DNA of 64,000 bases from Facklamia lactis (GCF_015863205.1 NZ_JACBXQ010000001.1:558001-622000); one strand, 5' to 3'; counted from the stretch's first letter, positions 15,751 through 25,049 are shown. Translations and numbers: made by a program. The notes: generated by a model not told the origin, from the sequence alone.

Positions 15751-17769
15751 TTATTGGTTGACAATCTCATAATAGGACTTGGCTGAAATTTTGTATATCA
15801 CAAAGTATAACAATGAGAATACTACAAATGAAGCGATGACTGATAAAAGATACACATCCACATAATTTAACAGAATAATAAACATGAATTTCTTCAGTAA
15901 ACTAAACGTAGCTACAGCATGGATTCCACATACAATCAGAGGCAAGAAAAAGATTGAGAGGGTTTGTTTCTCAATAAGAGCTTTTATTTCTATTCGACTT
16001 AAACCAATTTTCTTCATCGAATTGAAACGTTCCCGATCATCATACGCCTCTGAAATTTGTTTGAAATAGACTGTCAGAATGGTTGCTAACAATAAAAGTA
16101 AACCAAGGTTTAGAACTAAAAATAAAACACCACTGTGAAGCGCATATAATTCACTTGATCCGGCTGTCTTGGTATCAACGATGGCATTTCGATTCTTTGA
16201 TTCTAGGTATGATTGAAGCGATTCACCATATTTCAATTCTGCTTCCTTAGTCGTATCTTTTGCTAAATTTATTTCACTAAAGATGACCATATTTCGAGCG
16301 AAGTTTTTCCCTACTACACTATTATGGCTAGCAGCTATCTCAGTTAAGCTATGAAGGTCATTGACAATAACATAGTATACCTCGTTCATTAAAGAGGTAA
16401 CTTCATTTCCTAGTGAAAACTTCTCCATATTATCCTTAGGGATCGCCTGGTAAGAAGTATTCATGATCTCTATTTCACTCTTCGGATAAGCTTCATTGAC
16501 CCCATAGATCAATACTTCTCCTTCCTTCATCTCGATTTTCTCGCCTGTTAAGTCTTGATAATTAGCTTTATCAATTAAAATTAAGTTGGTTAATTTTTCA
16601 CCTTCATACATTCCCTCTTTCACACCAAATCCTTTTTCAGTAGGCTTGGCAAATATGGAGAGGTAAGCATAGGATCGAACGCTTTCTAAAGTGACATTAA
16701 CCATTGAGGCCACTTCTTCACTCGCTTGATGCATTTCTTCTTTTAATTGTGCTTCATTAGCCTCAACGTTCTCGCCTTCATCAACTTGTAATTCGATAAA
16801 AGCATCACTAGGATATTGGGTCTCAATCTGATCTTTGGGGGTCGAAAGCATGGATAAGCCCATTGAAAGAAGCATGATCGTGCCAAATAGCATAATACAT
16901 ATATTGGCTAAGCCTACCCCATTCTTTTTCATCCTAGAAAGCATGCCTGAAATCGGAATAAAGTGATTGGTTTGGTAATAAAATTTCTCCCTATTTTTCA
17001 TCAATTTTAAAACAGCAATACTGATAGAAGTAAAAATAAAGTAGGTTCCAACAATAATCAGTAAACCAGCCAGAAAAACTTTCTGAATTTCTGTAATAGG
17101 AGAAATAATTTTAAAACATAAATAGTAACCCACTATGGTCACTAATACTCCCAATAAAGCGACTAAGCTATTGGCTTTGGGTTCTTTCTCAATCATATTT
17201 CCGCCTTTTAATAGTTCGATGGGGCTGGACCTATGAATTTGGAAGATATTGCCTAAAAAGACAAAAATAAAAACCGCCACAAAAAAGATCAGGGTCCAGA
17301 TCATCGATTGGAAAGAAAATTCCGAACCAAATGATACAGGAGCATTCATGAGATATCTGATGAATAAAATCGTCACTTTATTTAACAGGATACCCGCTAT
17401 AATCCCCAATACCATGCTGATCAGGTATAAAAAAGTCGTTTCATAGAAAAGGACATGCATGATATGTTTTTTGTCCATGCCCAGAACATTGTAGAGCCCA
17501 AATTCTTTTTTTCTCGTTTTGATCATAAAGCTATTGATATAGAGAAGGAAAAGGACTGCAAAGAATATCAGTAAAACACTTCCCAAAGACAGGATCGTTT
17601 GTAAATTATCCCCTCCTGGAATCTCTGATAAACCTGGATTGACTGAGAGCGACATGACAATATAAGTTGTCATAATCGTAAAAACACCTGATATGATAAA
17701 GGGCAGAAACAATTTTGGATTCTTCTTAAGATTATTAAAGGCTATTTTGATATAGAGTTGGTTAAACAT
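15751..17769 (-). CDS. BceB-like ABC permease (FtsX-type, large extracellular domain)
   Basis: A 672-residue permease. The N-terminal FtsX-type helices (KTRKKEFGLYNVLGMDKKHI is the cytoplasmic coupling region) are followed by further helices. A soluble domain of about 200 residues (about 310-520) then precedes the last three helices. This is the architecture of BceB/VraG permeases, which recognise cell-wall-active peptides bound to lipid II-cycle intermediates. It overlaps the ATPase gene by 8 bases. Drug specificity cannot be read from sequence. Confidence 0.88.
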   Translation of the reverse strand: MFNQLYIKIAFNNLKKNPKLFLPFIISGVFTIMTTYIVMSLSVNPGLSEIPGGDNLQTILSLGSVLLIFFAVLFLLYINSFMIKTRKKEFGLYNVLGMDKKHIMHVLFYETTFLYLISMVLGIIAGILLNKVTILFIRYLMNAPVSFGSEFSFQSMIWTLIFFVAVFIFVFLGNIFQIHRSSPIELLKGGNMIEKEPKANSLVALLGVLVTIVGYYLCFKIISPITEIQKVFLAGLLIIVGTYFIFTSISIAVLKLMKNREKFYYQTNHFIPISGMLSRMKKNGVGLANICIMLFGTIMLLSMGLSMLSTPKDQIETQYPSDAFIELQVDEGENVEANEAQLKEEMHQASEEVASMVNVTLESVRSYAYLSIFAKPTEKGFGVKEGMYEGEKLTNLILIDKANYQDLTGEKIEMKEGEVLIYGVNEAYPKSEIEIMNTSYQAIPKDNMEKFSLGNEVTSLMNEVYYVIVNDLHSLTEIAASHNSVVGKNFARNMVIFSEINLAKDTTKEAELKYGESLQSYLESKNRNAIVDTKTAGSSELYALHSGVLFLVLNLGLLLLLATILTVYFKQISEAYDDRERFNSMKKIGLSRIEIKALIEKQTLSIFFLPLIVCGIHAVATFSLLKKFMFIILLNYVDVYLLSVIASFVVFSLLYFVIYKISAKSYYEIVNQ

Positions 17770-18529
17770 AATTTTTCTCTCCCGAAGCCATGACTGTCAG
17801 AGTGTTCGATATTTTTTGGAACATCTCTTCATCCGTCAGTTCTTTCTTATACATCTCATGGAAGACTAAACCATCTTTGATAAATAAAACTCTGCGCGCT
17901 TTACTCGCTGCATGGACACTATGTGTCACCATTAAAATGGTTTGTCCTTCTTGATTAATTTCATTAAAGATCTTTAAAAGTCCTTCTGCTGAATTTGAAT
18001 CTAATGCCCCAGTAGGCTCATCTGCCAAGACAAGTTTCGGATCATTGATTAAGGCTCTTGCGACAGCTGTTCGCTGCTTTTGCCCTCCTGACACCTCGTA
18101 AGGATACTTATCTAATAGAGATGAAATCCCTAATTTCGTGGCCAGAGGTTCCACCCTTTCTTTCATTTCGGCCACTTTGATTCCCGATAAGACCAATGGA
18201 AGAAAGATATTATCCTTTAGCGTCAGATTGTCTAACAAATTAAAGTCTTGAAACACAAACCCCAAATTATTTCGTCTAAAATGGGATAAGTCTTTTTCTG
18301 GAATTTCTTCCAAACTTTGGTCATCTAAAATCACGTCCCCACTAGTGGAGTGATCTAATGCTGCTAGAATATTAAGCAATGTTGTTTTACCTGAACCGGA
18401 TTCACCCATAATCGCAACGTAATCTCCCGCTCCAACTGTAAAAGAAACATCTGAAAGTGCCTCGACGACGTTCCCACCTAATTGGGTACTATAAATTTTT
18501 TTAAGATGATTGACTTGGAGTATATTCAT
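17762..18529 (-). CDS. BceA-like ABC transporter ATPase
   Basis: A 255-residue ATP-binding protein with Walker A GESGSGKTTLL, Q-loop FQDFNLLDNLT, signature VSGGQKQRTAVARAL, Walker B LVLADEPTGALD and the H-loop MVTHSVHAA. This is the MacB/LolD-like branch that pairs with BceB permeases. It has a ribosome site GAGGG 6 bases before ATG. It is separated from the kinase gene by a terminator, so the transporter genes probably have their own inducible promoter in 18530-18588. Confidence 0.9.
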   Translation of the reverse strand: MNILQVNHLKKIYSTQLGGNVVEALSDVSFTVGAGDYVAIMGESGSGKTTLLNILAALDHSTSGDVILDDQSLEEIPEKDLSHFRRNNLGFVFQDFNLLDNLTLKDNIFLPLVLSGIKVAEMKERVEPLATKLGISSLLDKYPYEVSGGQKQRTAVARALINDPKLVLADEPTGALDSNSAEGLLKIFNEINQEGQTILMVTHSVHAASKARRVLFIKDGLVFHEMYKKELTDEEMFQKISNTLTVMASGEKNYV

Positions 18530-18588
18530 ATTATTCCCTCATTTCTGATAGTGACTTCCTCCATTGATGAATTAAGCATAACAAAAAA

Positions 18589-18625
18589 GAGAAATGCGAT
18601 TCTATATTTGAATCTATCATTTCTC
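18589..18625 (-). terminator. terminator between the two-component and ABC genes
   Basis: A perfect 8-base outer stem GAGAAATG / CATTTCTC is followed on the minus strand by TTTTTTG. Confidence 0.8.
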
Positions 18626-18659
18626 AAGAGTTTCTAACATTTTTGTTAGATAGCATAAT

Positions 18660-19646
18660 TTATTTTGGAGAATTGAATTGTATCAAGACTTTCGTCCCTT
18701 TGTCTGGCTCAGATTCAATCCTTAAGCTATGACCCAATTTGGCTAAGATTTTTTTACTCAAATACAAGCCGATACCCGTCGCACTTTTGTGTTGACGGCC
18801 CACAAAACCGGTAAAGTTTTTCTCACCAATTCTTGGAATGTCTTCTGAATTAATGCCAATCCCCGTATCTTCTATCACTAACCTATCAGGATCTTCCATA
18901 TAGACAGAAATACTTCCTTGTTCAGTATACTTTAGCGCGTTCGACAGTATTTGTTCGATGACAAATGATAACCATTTAGAATCCGTAATGAGTTGATAAT
19001 CGACTTTCGTATAATGAAGCTGCAATTTTTTACGAATAAAAAACAGTGCATATTTTTTGATCGTTTCGACCAAAATGTCATCTAAGTCAGTTTCTTGAAA
19101 GATATAATCTGTCGTGGAACTTTCAAGTCGAATATACTGTAGAACAGACTCGACATATTTTTCAACTTCAAACAACTGTGTTTTCATCTCTTCATTAGAC
19201 TCGTCATCCACTTCCTGATCTTGCAAAATAAGATAGAGCGCAGAAATGGGGATTTTGATCTGATGAACCCAGATCGTAAAATACTCCAGAATACTTTGTT
19301 CATTGGCGAGAGAAGCGGTCTCATTTTTGACAAGCAAAGCGGCCAGCTTGGAAATCAGTTCACTATATCCTTTTTCTACTTTGTTCCGTGTCGCAGGTAA
19401 TGGGATCGTACTAAGAAGATGGACCTTTTCCTTTAATTTGTTCAATGCTAAATATTTTTTCCGGTAATGAAAGTAATCAACCACCATCAAAATCGCTCCC
19501 ACAAAAGAGCACAGCAAGAGCCAGAGGATGGTTCTTTCCAAACTGACACGATAAAGAAAATCAATGATGATATTGACTAAAAACAAGCCAAGCAAAAAAA
19601 GAAGAAAAACTACTCGATCCGATAGATATTTTAAGAAAATATTCAT
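18660..19646 (-). CDS. BceS-like intramembrane-sensing histidine kinase
   Basis: A kinase of 328 residues with two N-terminal membrane helices joined by a very short outside loop, so it has no sensor domain of its own. The H-box is in FTIWVHQIKIPISALYLIL; the ATP-binding part shows EQILSNALKYTEQGSI, IEDTGIGI and KSATGIGLYLSKKI. BceS-type kinases are activated through their partner transporter. ATG 19646 has GAGG 6 bases upstream; the TTG at 19658 is less likely. Its start is 2 bases inside the response-regulator stop region. Confidence 0.85.
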   Translation of the reverse strand: MNIFLKYLSDRVVFLLFLLGLFLVNIIIDFLYRVSLERTILWLLLCSFVGAILMVVDYFHYRKKYLALNKLKEKVHLLSTIPLPATRNKVEKGYSELISKLAALLVKNETASLANEQSILEYFTIWVHQIKIPISALYLILQDQEVDDESNEEMKTQLFEVEKYVESVLQYIRLESSTTDYIFQETDLDDILVETIKKYALFFIRKKLQLHYTKVDYQLITDSKWLSFVIEQILSNALKYTEQGSISVYMEDPDRLVIEDTGIGINSEDIPRIGEKNFTGFVGRQHKSATGIGLYLSKKILAKLGHSLRIESEPDKGTKVLIQFNSPK

Positions 19647-19647
19647 A

Positions 19648-20319
19648 TTAAACCTCAATCATATAGCCTTCACCTTTGATGGTCGTAATAAAATCATCAA
19701 GCTCGAGAGTCTGTAATTTTTTTCTTAAGCGGTTGATATTAGTATAAAGTGCACTCTCTTCTACAAAACTCTCCGAATCCCACAAACTTCTCATTAATTG
19801 TTCACGTTTAACAATTTTACCTTTATGTTCCATTAATTTCTGAAAGATAATCGCTTCATTCTTGGTCAAATTTATTGTCTGATCTCCGGCTCGAATGGTA
19901 AAAGTATCCATATTGAAAAACAATTGTGGATGCTCTAACAAATGGACATTCTCACCAAAATCATACGTTCGACGCAGAATAGCTTGGATTTTAGCCATCA
20001 ACACCTCATAATTAAAAGGTTTGGTAATATAATCATCTGCTCCATTGTCAATAGCTCTGACAATATTCAAATCATCAATAGCAGATGAAACAAAAATAAT
20101 CGGCGTACTAGAAAGCTTCCGAATCTCTTCACACCAATAATAACCACTATAAAAAGGTAAGGTCACATCCATCAAAACTAACTGAGGATCATATTCAATA
20201 AAAAGATGGTGAATCCTTCTGAAATCCATGGCCACTTTTGCATCATAGCCCCATTTTTCTAAATGATTTCTGATACGATCTGCAATTACCTTATCATCTT
20301 CCACGATTAATATTTTCAT
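19648..20319 (-). CDS. BceR-like OmpR-family response regulator
   Basis: A 223-residue regulator: receiver domain (ILIVEDDKVIADRI, phosphorylated Asp in LVLMDVTLPFYSGYYW, Lys in DYITKPFNYEVL) followed by a winged-helix DNA-binding domain (LTKNEAIIFQKLMEH, YTNINRLRKKLQ). ATG 20319 has AAGGGGAG 5 bases upstream, better than the TTG at 20340. With the kinase it should switch on the adjacent ABC genes when a peptide antibiotic is met. Confidence 0.9.
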   Translation of the reverse strand: MKILIVEDDKVIADRIRNHLEKWGYDAKVAMDFRRIHHLFIEYDPQLVLMDVTLPFYSGYYWCEEIRKLSSTPIIFVSSAIDDLNIVRAIDNGADDYITKPFNYEVLMAKIQAILRRTYDFGENVHLLEHPQLFFNMDTFTIRAGDQTINLTKNEAIIFQKLMEHKGKIVKREQLMRSLWDSESFVEESALYTNINRLRKKLQTLELDDFITTIKGEGYMIEV

Positions 20320-20443
20320 ACAAGCTCCCCTTATACTCAATTTTGTATGCTTGGCAGTTTAAGGATGCAAGTCTCTTTCTATTGAAACAGCTTGATATCA
20401 TTATAAGTCAAACCAAAAGATTTGTCTTGAGTATAGAAGAAAA

Positions 20444-20464
20444 GCCCTTCTGAATAAGAAGAGC
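20444..20464 (-). terminator. terminator upstream of the response regulator
   Basis: The stem GCTCTTCT / AGAAGGGC (one G-T pair) has a 5-base loop and is followed on the minus strand by TTTTCTT. Confidence 0.65.
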
Positions 20465-20554
20465 AGGTTTCATGTTTAGGAGTAAATATTGTATTTATTT
20501 TCTATTGTTTAAGTAGAATTATTAACCCTACAAACTGAAATTTATGCATCACTT

Positions 20555-20773
20555 TTAGCTCCAATTCTTGATCATCTTTCCTTCAATCTCTTTTGCTAGT
20601 AATTTTGCCGTAATTGAGCTAAAATGTACTCCATCAACAGTCTGAACTAATCCTCTTATTTTTGCAAACCAATCTTTGCTTTTAGGAAATATAGTTATTG
20701 ATAATTCATCCAGTAACCTGGTTAAAAAAACTCCACTTCCAACTATAAGCTTTTCTTTCTTGTGGCAATGCAT
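20555..20773 (-). pseudogene. C-terminal fragment, possibly an SGNH/GDSL hydrolase
   Basis: A 72-codon open frame whose end, TVDGVHFSSITAKLLAKEIE, resembles the C-terminal Asp-x-x-His catalytic block of SGNH hydrolases. No N-terminal GDS block is found upstream: reading back from 20774 to 20912 gives several stops. It looks like the tail of a decayed gene. The family call rests on one motif. Confidence 0.35.
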
Positions 20774-20912
20774 CTATCATCACACAGAATTCTCAACATC
20801 CTCATCTCCGCAAATTCAAAGTGATCTTCCTCTATTAGAATGCCCGAAACCCAGCCATAAAGATTGTTATTTGCTCTTGTCATCATTATGGCACGAAATC
20901 CAAGTATAAAGT

Positions 20913-21427
20913 CTAGTTTTTATTGACTATCTCATAGAAATTTAAAGGGACATTTCTATCTAATTTTTCACAATAAACTTTCTTCATTTTTATAAAAGAA
21001 AATCCGCCTTTTTCTATAACTTTGTTAGCGCCTGTATTTTCAGTCATTATTCTTATTAATATTTTTTTATATCCTAGTCCAAACAAATAATTCACCATGG
21101 CTTTGCAAGCTTCTGTCATATAACCCATGCCCCAGAATTTTTTAGATGAAACATAACCTATTTCAGGATGTCTCTCGGGTGTGATTTTTACTACAACGAT
21201 CATCCCTATTACTTCAGATGCTTTTTTGTTCTCTATAGCGAACCGATTTGTGCCCTTTTCGTTATATTTACTCAACCAAATATCTAATATCTTTTTTGTA
21301 TCTTCTTTAGTTTTATGAATAGGAAAGGTTAAAAATCTTGTAACATCTTCGTCTGATCCCATGCAAATATGAAATCCAAATCACTTTCTTTTAAATTTCT
21401 CAGTATTAATCTATCTGTTTCTAACAT
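20913..21427 (-). pseudogene. GNAT acetyltransferase (RimJ/RimL type) with a frameshift
   Basis: The gene begins at ATG 21427 (AGGA upstream) as MLETDRLILRNLKESDLDF, the usual RimL-type N-terminus. It then changes frame near 21360, where GCATGGGATCAGACG would need a one-base correction to give the expected W-x-SDEDV. The rest reads DVTRFLTFPIHKTKEDTKKI, then PEIGYVSSKKFWGMGYMTEA with the acetyl-CoA loop, then NKVIEKGGFSFIKM. With one correction it would be about 171 residues. Either a recent pseudogene or a base-call error. Confidence 0.7.
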
Positions 21428-21477
21428 GATAATTTTCCTTTTCCACTATTATAGTGTGCCCTAAAGTTCTTATTCTA

Positions 21478-21496
21478 TCGTTACTATCTGCCGTTG
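21478..21496 (-). repeat. accessory-zone repeat, copy A (core only)
   Basis: The minus strand reads CAACGGCAGATAGTAACGA, matching copies B (22838-22860) and C (23549-23570). It sits about 50 bases upstream of the acetyltransferase start. The hairpin seen in B and C is absent. Confidence 0.6.
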
Positions 21497-21533
21497 GTAT
21501 AATTATGGTAATCGGATATGAAATATAATTCAT

Positions 21534-22706
21534 TTACAATTCCAAATATTTATCCAACTCCCTGAAATTCACATACTCAGCACCATTAAATTTTGGATAG
21601 GAGTCCCCTCCATAAATAATCCTTGGATTCTTTGCATTTTCTTCTGCTTCTACAAAAGATAGTAAATGCTTAGCAAATGTTTTGTTTGGCGTCATTGATG
21701 TTTTTATTTCAAAAGGATATAAATTATCTTCTTTCTTAACAATTAAGTCCACTTCAACTCCCTTGGCAGTTCTCATAAAATAGATATTCGGATCTTTATT
21801 ATCATTTAATCGTGATTTTAAGACTTCTGTAACAATTAAATTTTCAAATAAATTACCACGTAGAGGATCTCTATTAACCTGATTCTCAGTTTCTATTCCT
21901 AAAAGATAAGCTGCCAATCCTACCTCTGTAAAATAAAGTTTTGGGGATTTAATTTGTTGTTTTGTAACATTAGAGAAATAGGGTCTAAGTCGATATATGA
22001 TATAAGAGGCTTCTAGCACAGATAACCATTCAGATAAAGTTGTAGATGAAACACCTACTTCACCCGACAAAGTAGACAAATTAACTACTTGTCCTACTCT
22101 GCCTGCTAGTAAAGTTAAAAATCGTAAAAATCTATCTAGATTTTTGATTTCTAACATTTCTCTCAAATCTTTTTCAACATAGGTATTTAAATAGTCTCGA
22201 TAATAAATTGAAGGCTCTCTAGATCCTTCTTTGTATAATTCAGGCATGAAGCCTTTAAGTAATAATTCATCAGTAGATAAGTCTTCTAATAGTCCTTCCT
22301 GAATAAGTTCATTCATGCTCAAAGGAAGTAAGGTCATAATACTTGTTCTTCCAGCAAGCGATTGAGCAATTCCTTTTTGTAAACTTGGTTGATGGCTCCC
22401 TGTAAGTATAAAACGACCATTCTCTTCTCTATTCTCATCAACCATTACTTGTATGGCAGAAAGAAGTTCTGGTACTCTTTGGACTTCATCGATAATTAAT
22501 GGTTCTTTGTATGTTTCAAAAAAACCTTTGTAATCTTCTTTTGCTAACATTCTATTTATAGGATCTTCTAAGTTTACGTAGTTATATTCTGGAAAACATT
22601 TTTTTACCAAAGTCGTTTTCCCTGATTGCCTTGGCCCGATAATGGTTACAACAGGCACTTGCTTACTTAAAGAAATTAACTTTTGTGAAATATTTCTTCT
22701 AATCAT
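21534..22706 (-). CDS. AAA+ ATPase with DUF4143 domain
   Basis: A 390-residue protein: Walker A GPRQSGKTTLVKK near residue 25, Walker B EPLIIDEVQRVPELL near 70, sensor region GRFILTGSHQPSL, and a C-terminal DUF4143 part with EVDLIVKKEDNLYPFEIKTS, a PD-(D/E)XK-like pattern (E..D..E.K). Members are common in accessory regions and their role is unknown. ATG 22706 has AGGGGGA upstream; the TTG at 22733 is unsupported. The leader carries repeat copy B with a perfect hairpin. Confidence 0.85.
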   Translation of the reverse strand: MIRRNISQKLISLSKQVPVVTIIGPRQSGKTTLVKKCFPEYNYVNLEDPINRMLAKEDYKGFFETYKEPLIIDEVQRVPELLSAIQVMVDENREENGRFILTGSHQPSLQKGIAQSLAGRTSIMTLLPLSMNELIQEGLLEDLSTDELLLKGFMPELYKEGSREPSIYYRDYLNTYVEKDLREMLEIKNLDRFLRFLTLLAGRVGQVVNLSTLSGEVGVSSTTLSEWLSVLEASYIIYRLRPYFSNVTKQQIKSPKLYFTEVGLAAYLLGIETENQVNRDPLRGNLFENLIVTEVLKSRLNDNKDPNIYFMRTAKGVEVDLIVKKEDNLYPFEIKTSMTPNKTFAKHLLSFVEAEENAKNPRIIYGGDSYPKFNGAEYVNFRELDKYLEL

Positions 22707-22743
22707 ATACTTTCCCCCTAACTCATTATACAATACAAAATAC

Positions 22744-22860
22744 GGGCATTATTTTCAAGTTGAACTTGAAAATAATGCCCATATAAGTTGTAAATTAATT
22801 TTTACTTCTCTAATAGAGGGCTTGAATCCCGTATCTATCACTACTATCTGCCGTTGACAT
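22744..22860 (-). repeat. accessory-zone repeat, copy B with perfect palindrome
   Basis: Two parts. At 22744-22780 is a perfect palindrome of two 18-base arms around one base (GGGCATTATTTTCAAGTT and its complement). At 22838-22860 is the CAACGGCAGATAGTA core. Copy C has the same 37-base palindrome with two arm changes and the same core at a similar distance. It lies in the leader of the AAA+ gene. Confidence 0.75.
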
Positions 22861-22970
22861 CATTATTATACGAAACTCGGGTAAAAGTCCCAAGCACTAT
22901 CAAGCGGTAGGGTTCTGATATATATTTTTTGCTGGTAGGTTATTAGCCATGTATCTAACATGAACATCTA

Positions 22971-23447
22971 CTACTCCATATCTGTTCGTAATGTAAATAC
23001 CTCTGGTAGGTTATAAATTTCCTCTTTTAAAAACAACGGATAAAAATATAAATCTTTTAATGAATCAAACTTTAACCATTCAAACTGATGGAAATGTACA
23101 TCTTCTTGTAAATAAAACTTATTTCCTCTCTCTAAAAGTATGGTATCCTCAATATTTATTAAAAAGTAAATGCAAATCTCGTGATATTGAAGATGATCAC
23201 CATCTTCCGTGAAAAAACTTTGATTAAGCCACAAAGGTCTATCTATAGAAACTTTAATTTTAAGTTCTTCCTTTACTTCACGTATAACTGCCTCTTCTGC
23301 TGTTTCCCCCATCATAACTCTGCCACCTGGCAAATAATAATAAGGAGACCTTTCATCTTTCATTGCCAAAATATTGTTGTCATTTATTATGACAGCACAT
23401 ACCATATAATTAAATTTTTCATTATTGTGAATAAAGCTAATATCCAT
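22971..23447 (-). CDS. NUDIX hydrolase
   Basis: A 158-residue protein with an intact Nudix box: G-RVMMG-E-TAEEAVI-REVKEELKI, giving the GX5EX7REUXEEXGU pattern except for the last Gly. It hydrolyses a nucleoside diphosphate derivative; substrate unknown. ATG 23447 was chosen because AGGAG lies 5 bases upstream. The open frame continues 43 codons upstream through repeat copy C (MTTANSNEEHWL...), which is probably leader sequence. Confidence 0.8.
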   Translation of the reverse strand: MDISFIHNNEKFNYMVCAVIINDNNILAMKDERSPYYYLPGGRVMMGETAEEAVIREVKEELKIKVSIDRPLWLNQSFFTEDGDHLQYHEICIYFLINIEDTILLERGNKFYLQEDVHFHQFEWLKFDSLKDLYFYPLFLKEEIYNLPEVFTLRTDME

Positions 23448-23462
23448 GTTCTCTCCTAAATT

Positions 23463-23570
23463 GGGCATTATTTTCAAGTTGTACTTTAAAATATTGCCCA
23501 TTTTCTTTTTATTACTTTCCAGTAGAAGGCTTGAAAGCCAGTGTTCTTCGTTACTATTTGCCGTTGTCAT
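23463..23570 (-). repeat. accessory-zone repeat, copy C
   Basis: A 37-base imperfect palindrome (23463-23499) plus the core CAACGGCAAATAGTAACGA (minus strand, about 23549-23567). It shares GGCTTGAA and the spacing with copy B. It lies directly before the ribosome site of the NUDIX gene. Confidence 0.75.
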
Positions 23571-23629
23571 AAACATCCATTATCTAATTCTCTAAAACGC
23601 AAAACTTTTATAACCTAGTGAACTTCTAA

Positions 23630-24214
23630 TTAGTTGATAAAGTTCTTAAACCAATTATCAAGAAACTTCATTTGCTCCTCTGTATGAAACCAATGTTCCC
23701 CTTCCTTCATTACTGTTAGAGTTGAATTTGTATGATTCACAAAATTAATCATATTATCGTTTTCAGCGAAAAGTATATGAGTAGGTGTATCCCAATGAAT
23801 AGGATTTTTTCTTACATCGATCAAATATTCCCAAGATAAAATTTCTCCAAATGAAGTCTGAATTTCTTTTTAATACTGAGCTCATCTTCTGAAATGTTTT
23901 CCCAAGCCATCCTATCTAAAATCAATCTTTCCATATCAACAATTGGAGAAATAAACATCGCTTTTTCAATACTTTTATCTGATAAAGATATTAGCGAAAA
24001 ATAGGCTCCTATACTATTAGCAATCAATAAAATTTTATTATAATTGGGAATAATATAGTTGAAAAATCGGTAAACTCTATTTTTACCTCCCAAGGTTTAC
24101 CTGATTTATAGTCGAATCCAATCATTTCAAAATCATTACTGAAAAACTTTTTATAGTAGTTAGCCTCCTCAGCATTACCTCCTTTACCATGAACATATAT
24201 AACTGCATTTTCAT
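23630..24214 (-). pseudogene. alpha/beta hydrolase, at least three frameshifts
   Basis: Pieces of one alpha/beta-hydrolase lie in order in different frames: AVIYVHGKGGNAEEANYYKK and FFSNDFEMIGFDYKSGKPWE (24205 down to about 24095); ILLIANSIGAYFSLISLSDK with the nucleophile Ser, and AMFISPIVDMERLI (24093-23840); EILSWEYLIDVRKNPIHWDT and VMKEGEHWFHTEEQMKFLDN (to 23630), carrying the catalytic His. The start ATG (24214, AAGGGG upstream) is one A short of the reading frame. The gene is dead unless these are assembly errors. Confidence 0.75.
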
Positions 24215-24446
24215 TTTATTTCCCCTTATTCAAAAATAAGATCGTTTTGAAAGCTTCGGACACCCTAAATAGACACGATTAATAGACAGAAACTTCCCCA
24301 CAGTCATTCTTCCCTCTTCGTTAAATCTCTCACAGTAATAGATAAATTATAATCTCTAGTTTATGTTCTGGTGTTCTTAGTCTTCTTCATAAAGAGTTAT
24401 CTAAACTTTTATAAGCAGCTAATTAAGATAATCCTCTTGAAAAAAT
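24215..24446. other. gap in the accessory zone, no gene seen
   Basis: Low-complexity AT-rich sequence between two pseudogenes. No supported ORF, RNA gene or repeat was found. Confidence 0.4.
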
Positions 24447-24650
24447 TTATCGTCTCACCCATTCTTCTTTATACAAAACGGATGATATTAAATCTTCTTC
24501 AGTTCCATATCTAGTACTTATAGAGTGATCCAACAAATATTGGAATCCCAATTTTTCGGTTACTCGTTTTGATTGAACATTTCTCTTAAAATAGCCCCAG
24601 AACACTGCATCTAATTGCAGAGTTTCAAAACAATTATGAGAATAAAACAA
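24447..24650 (-). pseudogene. C-terminal fragment of a GNAT acetyltransferase
   Basis: A 67-codon frame reading LDAVFWGYFKRNVQSKRVTE, KLGFQYLLDHS and TRYGTEEDLISSVLYKEEW. This is the C-terminal part of a RimL-like acetyltransferase (the N-x-x-S-x-x-V-x-E-K-L-G-F helix). The acetyl-CoA-binding half is missing. It is a third decayed gene in a 4-kb stretch. Confidence 0.6.
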
Positions 24651-25049
24651 TCTCTATCACTGCCTGTTTAATTACCTACCATTTTACTCCTTATAAAGGA
24701 GATGGATAGCGGTAAAATAGTCATTCATTAAATTTAATAGACAACAAACTAGAAAACACTTCAGACATGAAGTGCTTCAATCTAATTTTACTCACAATAT
24801 TAATACAATCCTAAATCAATTTTATAATCATTCGTTTGTCATGTAGCAAAACTCAGTTTATAAATTTTTTAACCTCTTTAACTTCTTGTTTCAATAGTCT
24901 CGATGATATATCTGGACTCAGCGCTTCAACTTTTTTAATATTCTATTTCCATCTGCTTAACACTCTTATCTTTAAGGATCTCTATGAAGTTCTCGTCATA
25001 ATTTACATCAGAAAAAGAATACTCTTATGGAGGGGTAATGTATATAACA
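24651..25049. other. gap without recognisable genes
   Basis: About 400 bases of AT-rich sequence. Short open frames on the plus strand here have no ribosome site and no family resemblance. Nothing else is seen. Confidence 0.4.

Noticed and set aside
22744-22780. Perfect palindrome as a simple terminator
   Set aside because: It is not followed by a T run on either strand and it recurs with the core repeat, so it is treated as part of the repeat element.
21478-23570. Integron attC sites
   Set aside because: The repeats precede single accessory genes as cassettes would, but the GTTRRRY/RYYYAAC core pairs of attC are not present and no integrase is seen.
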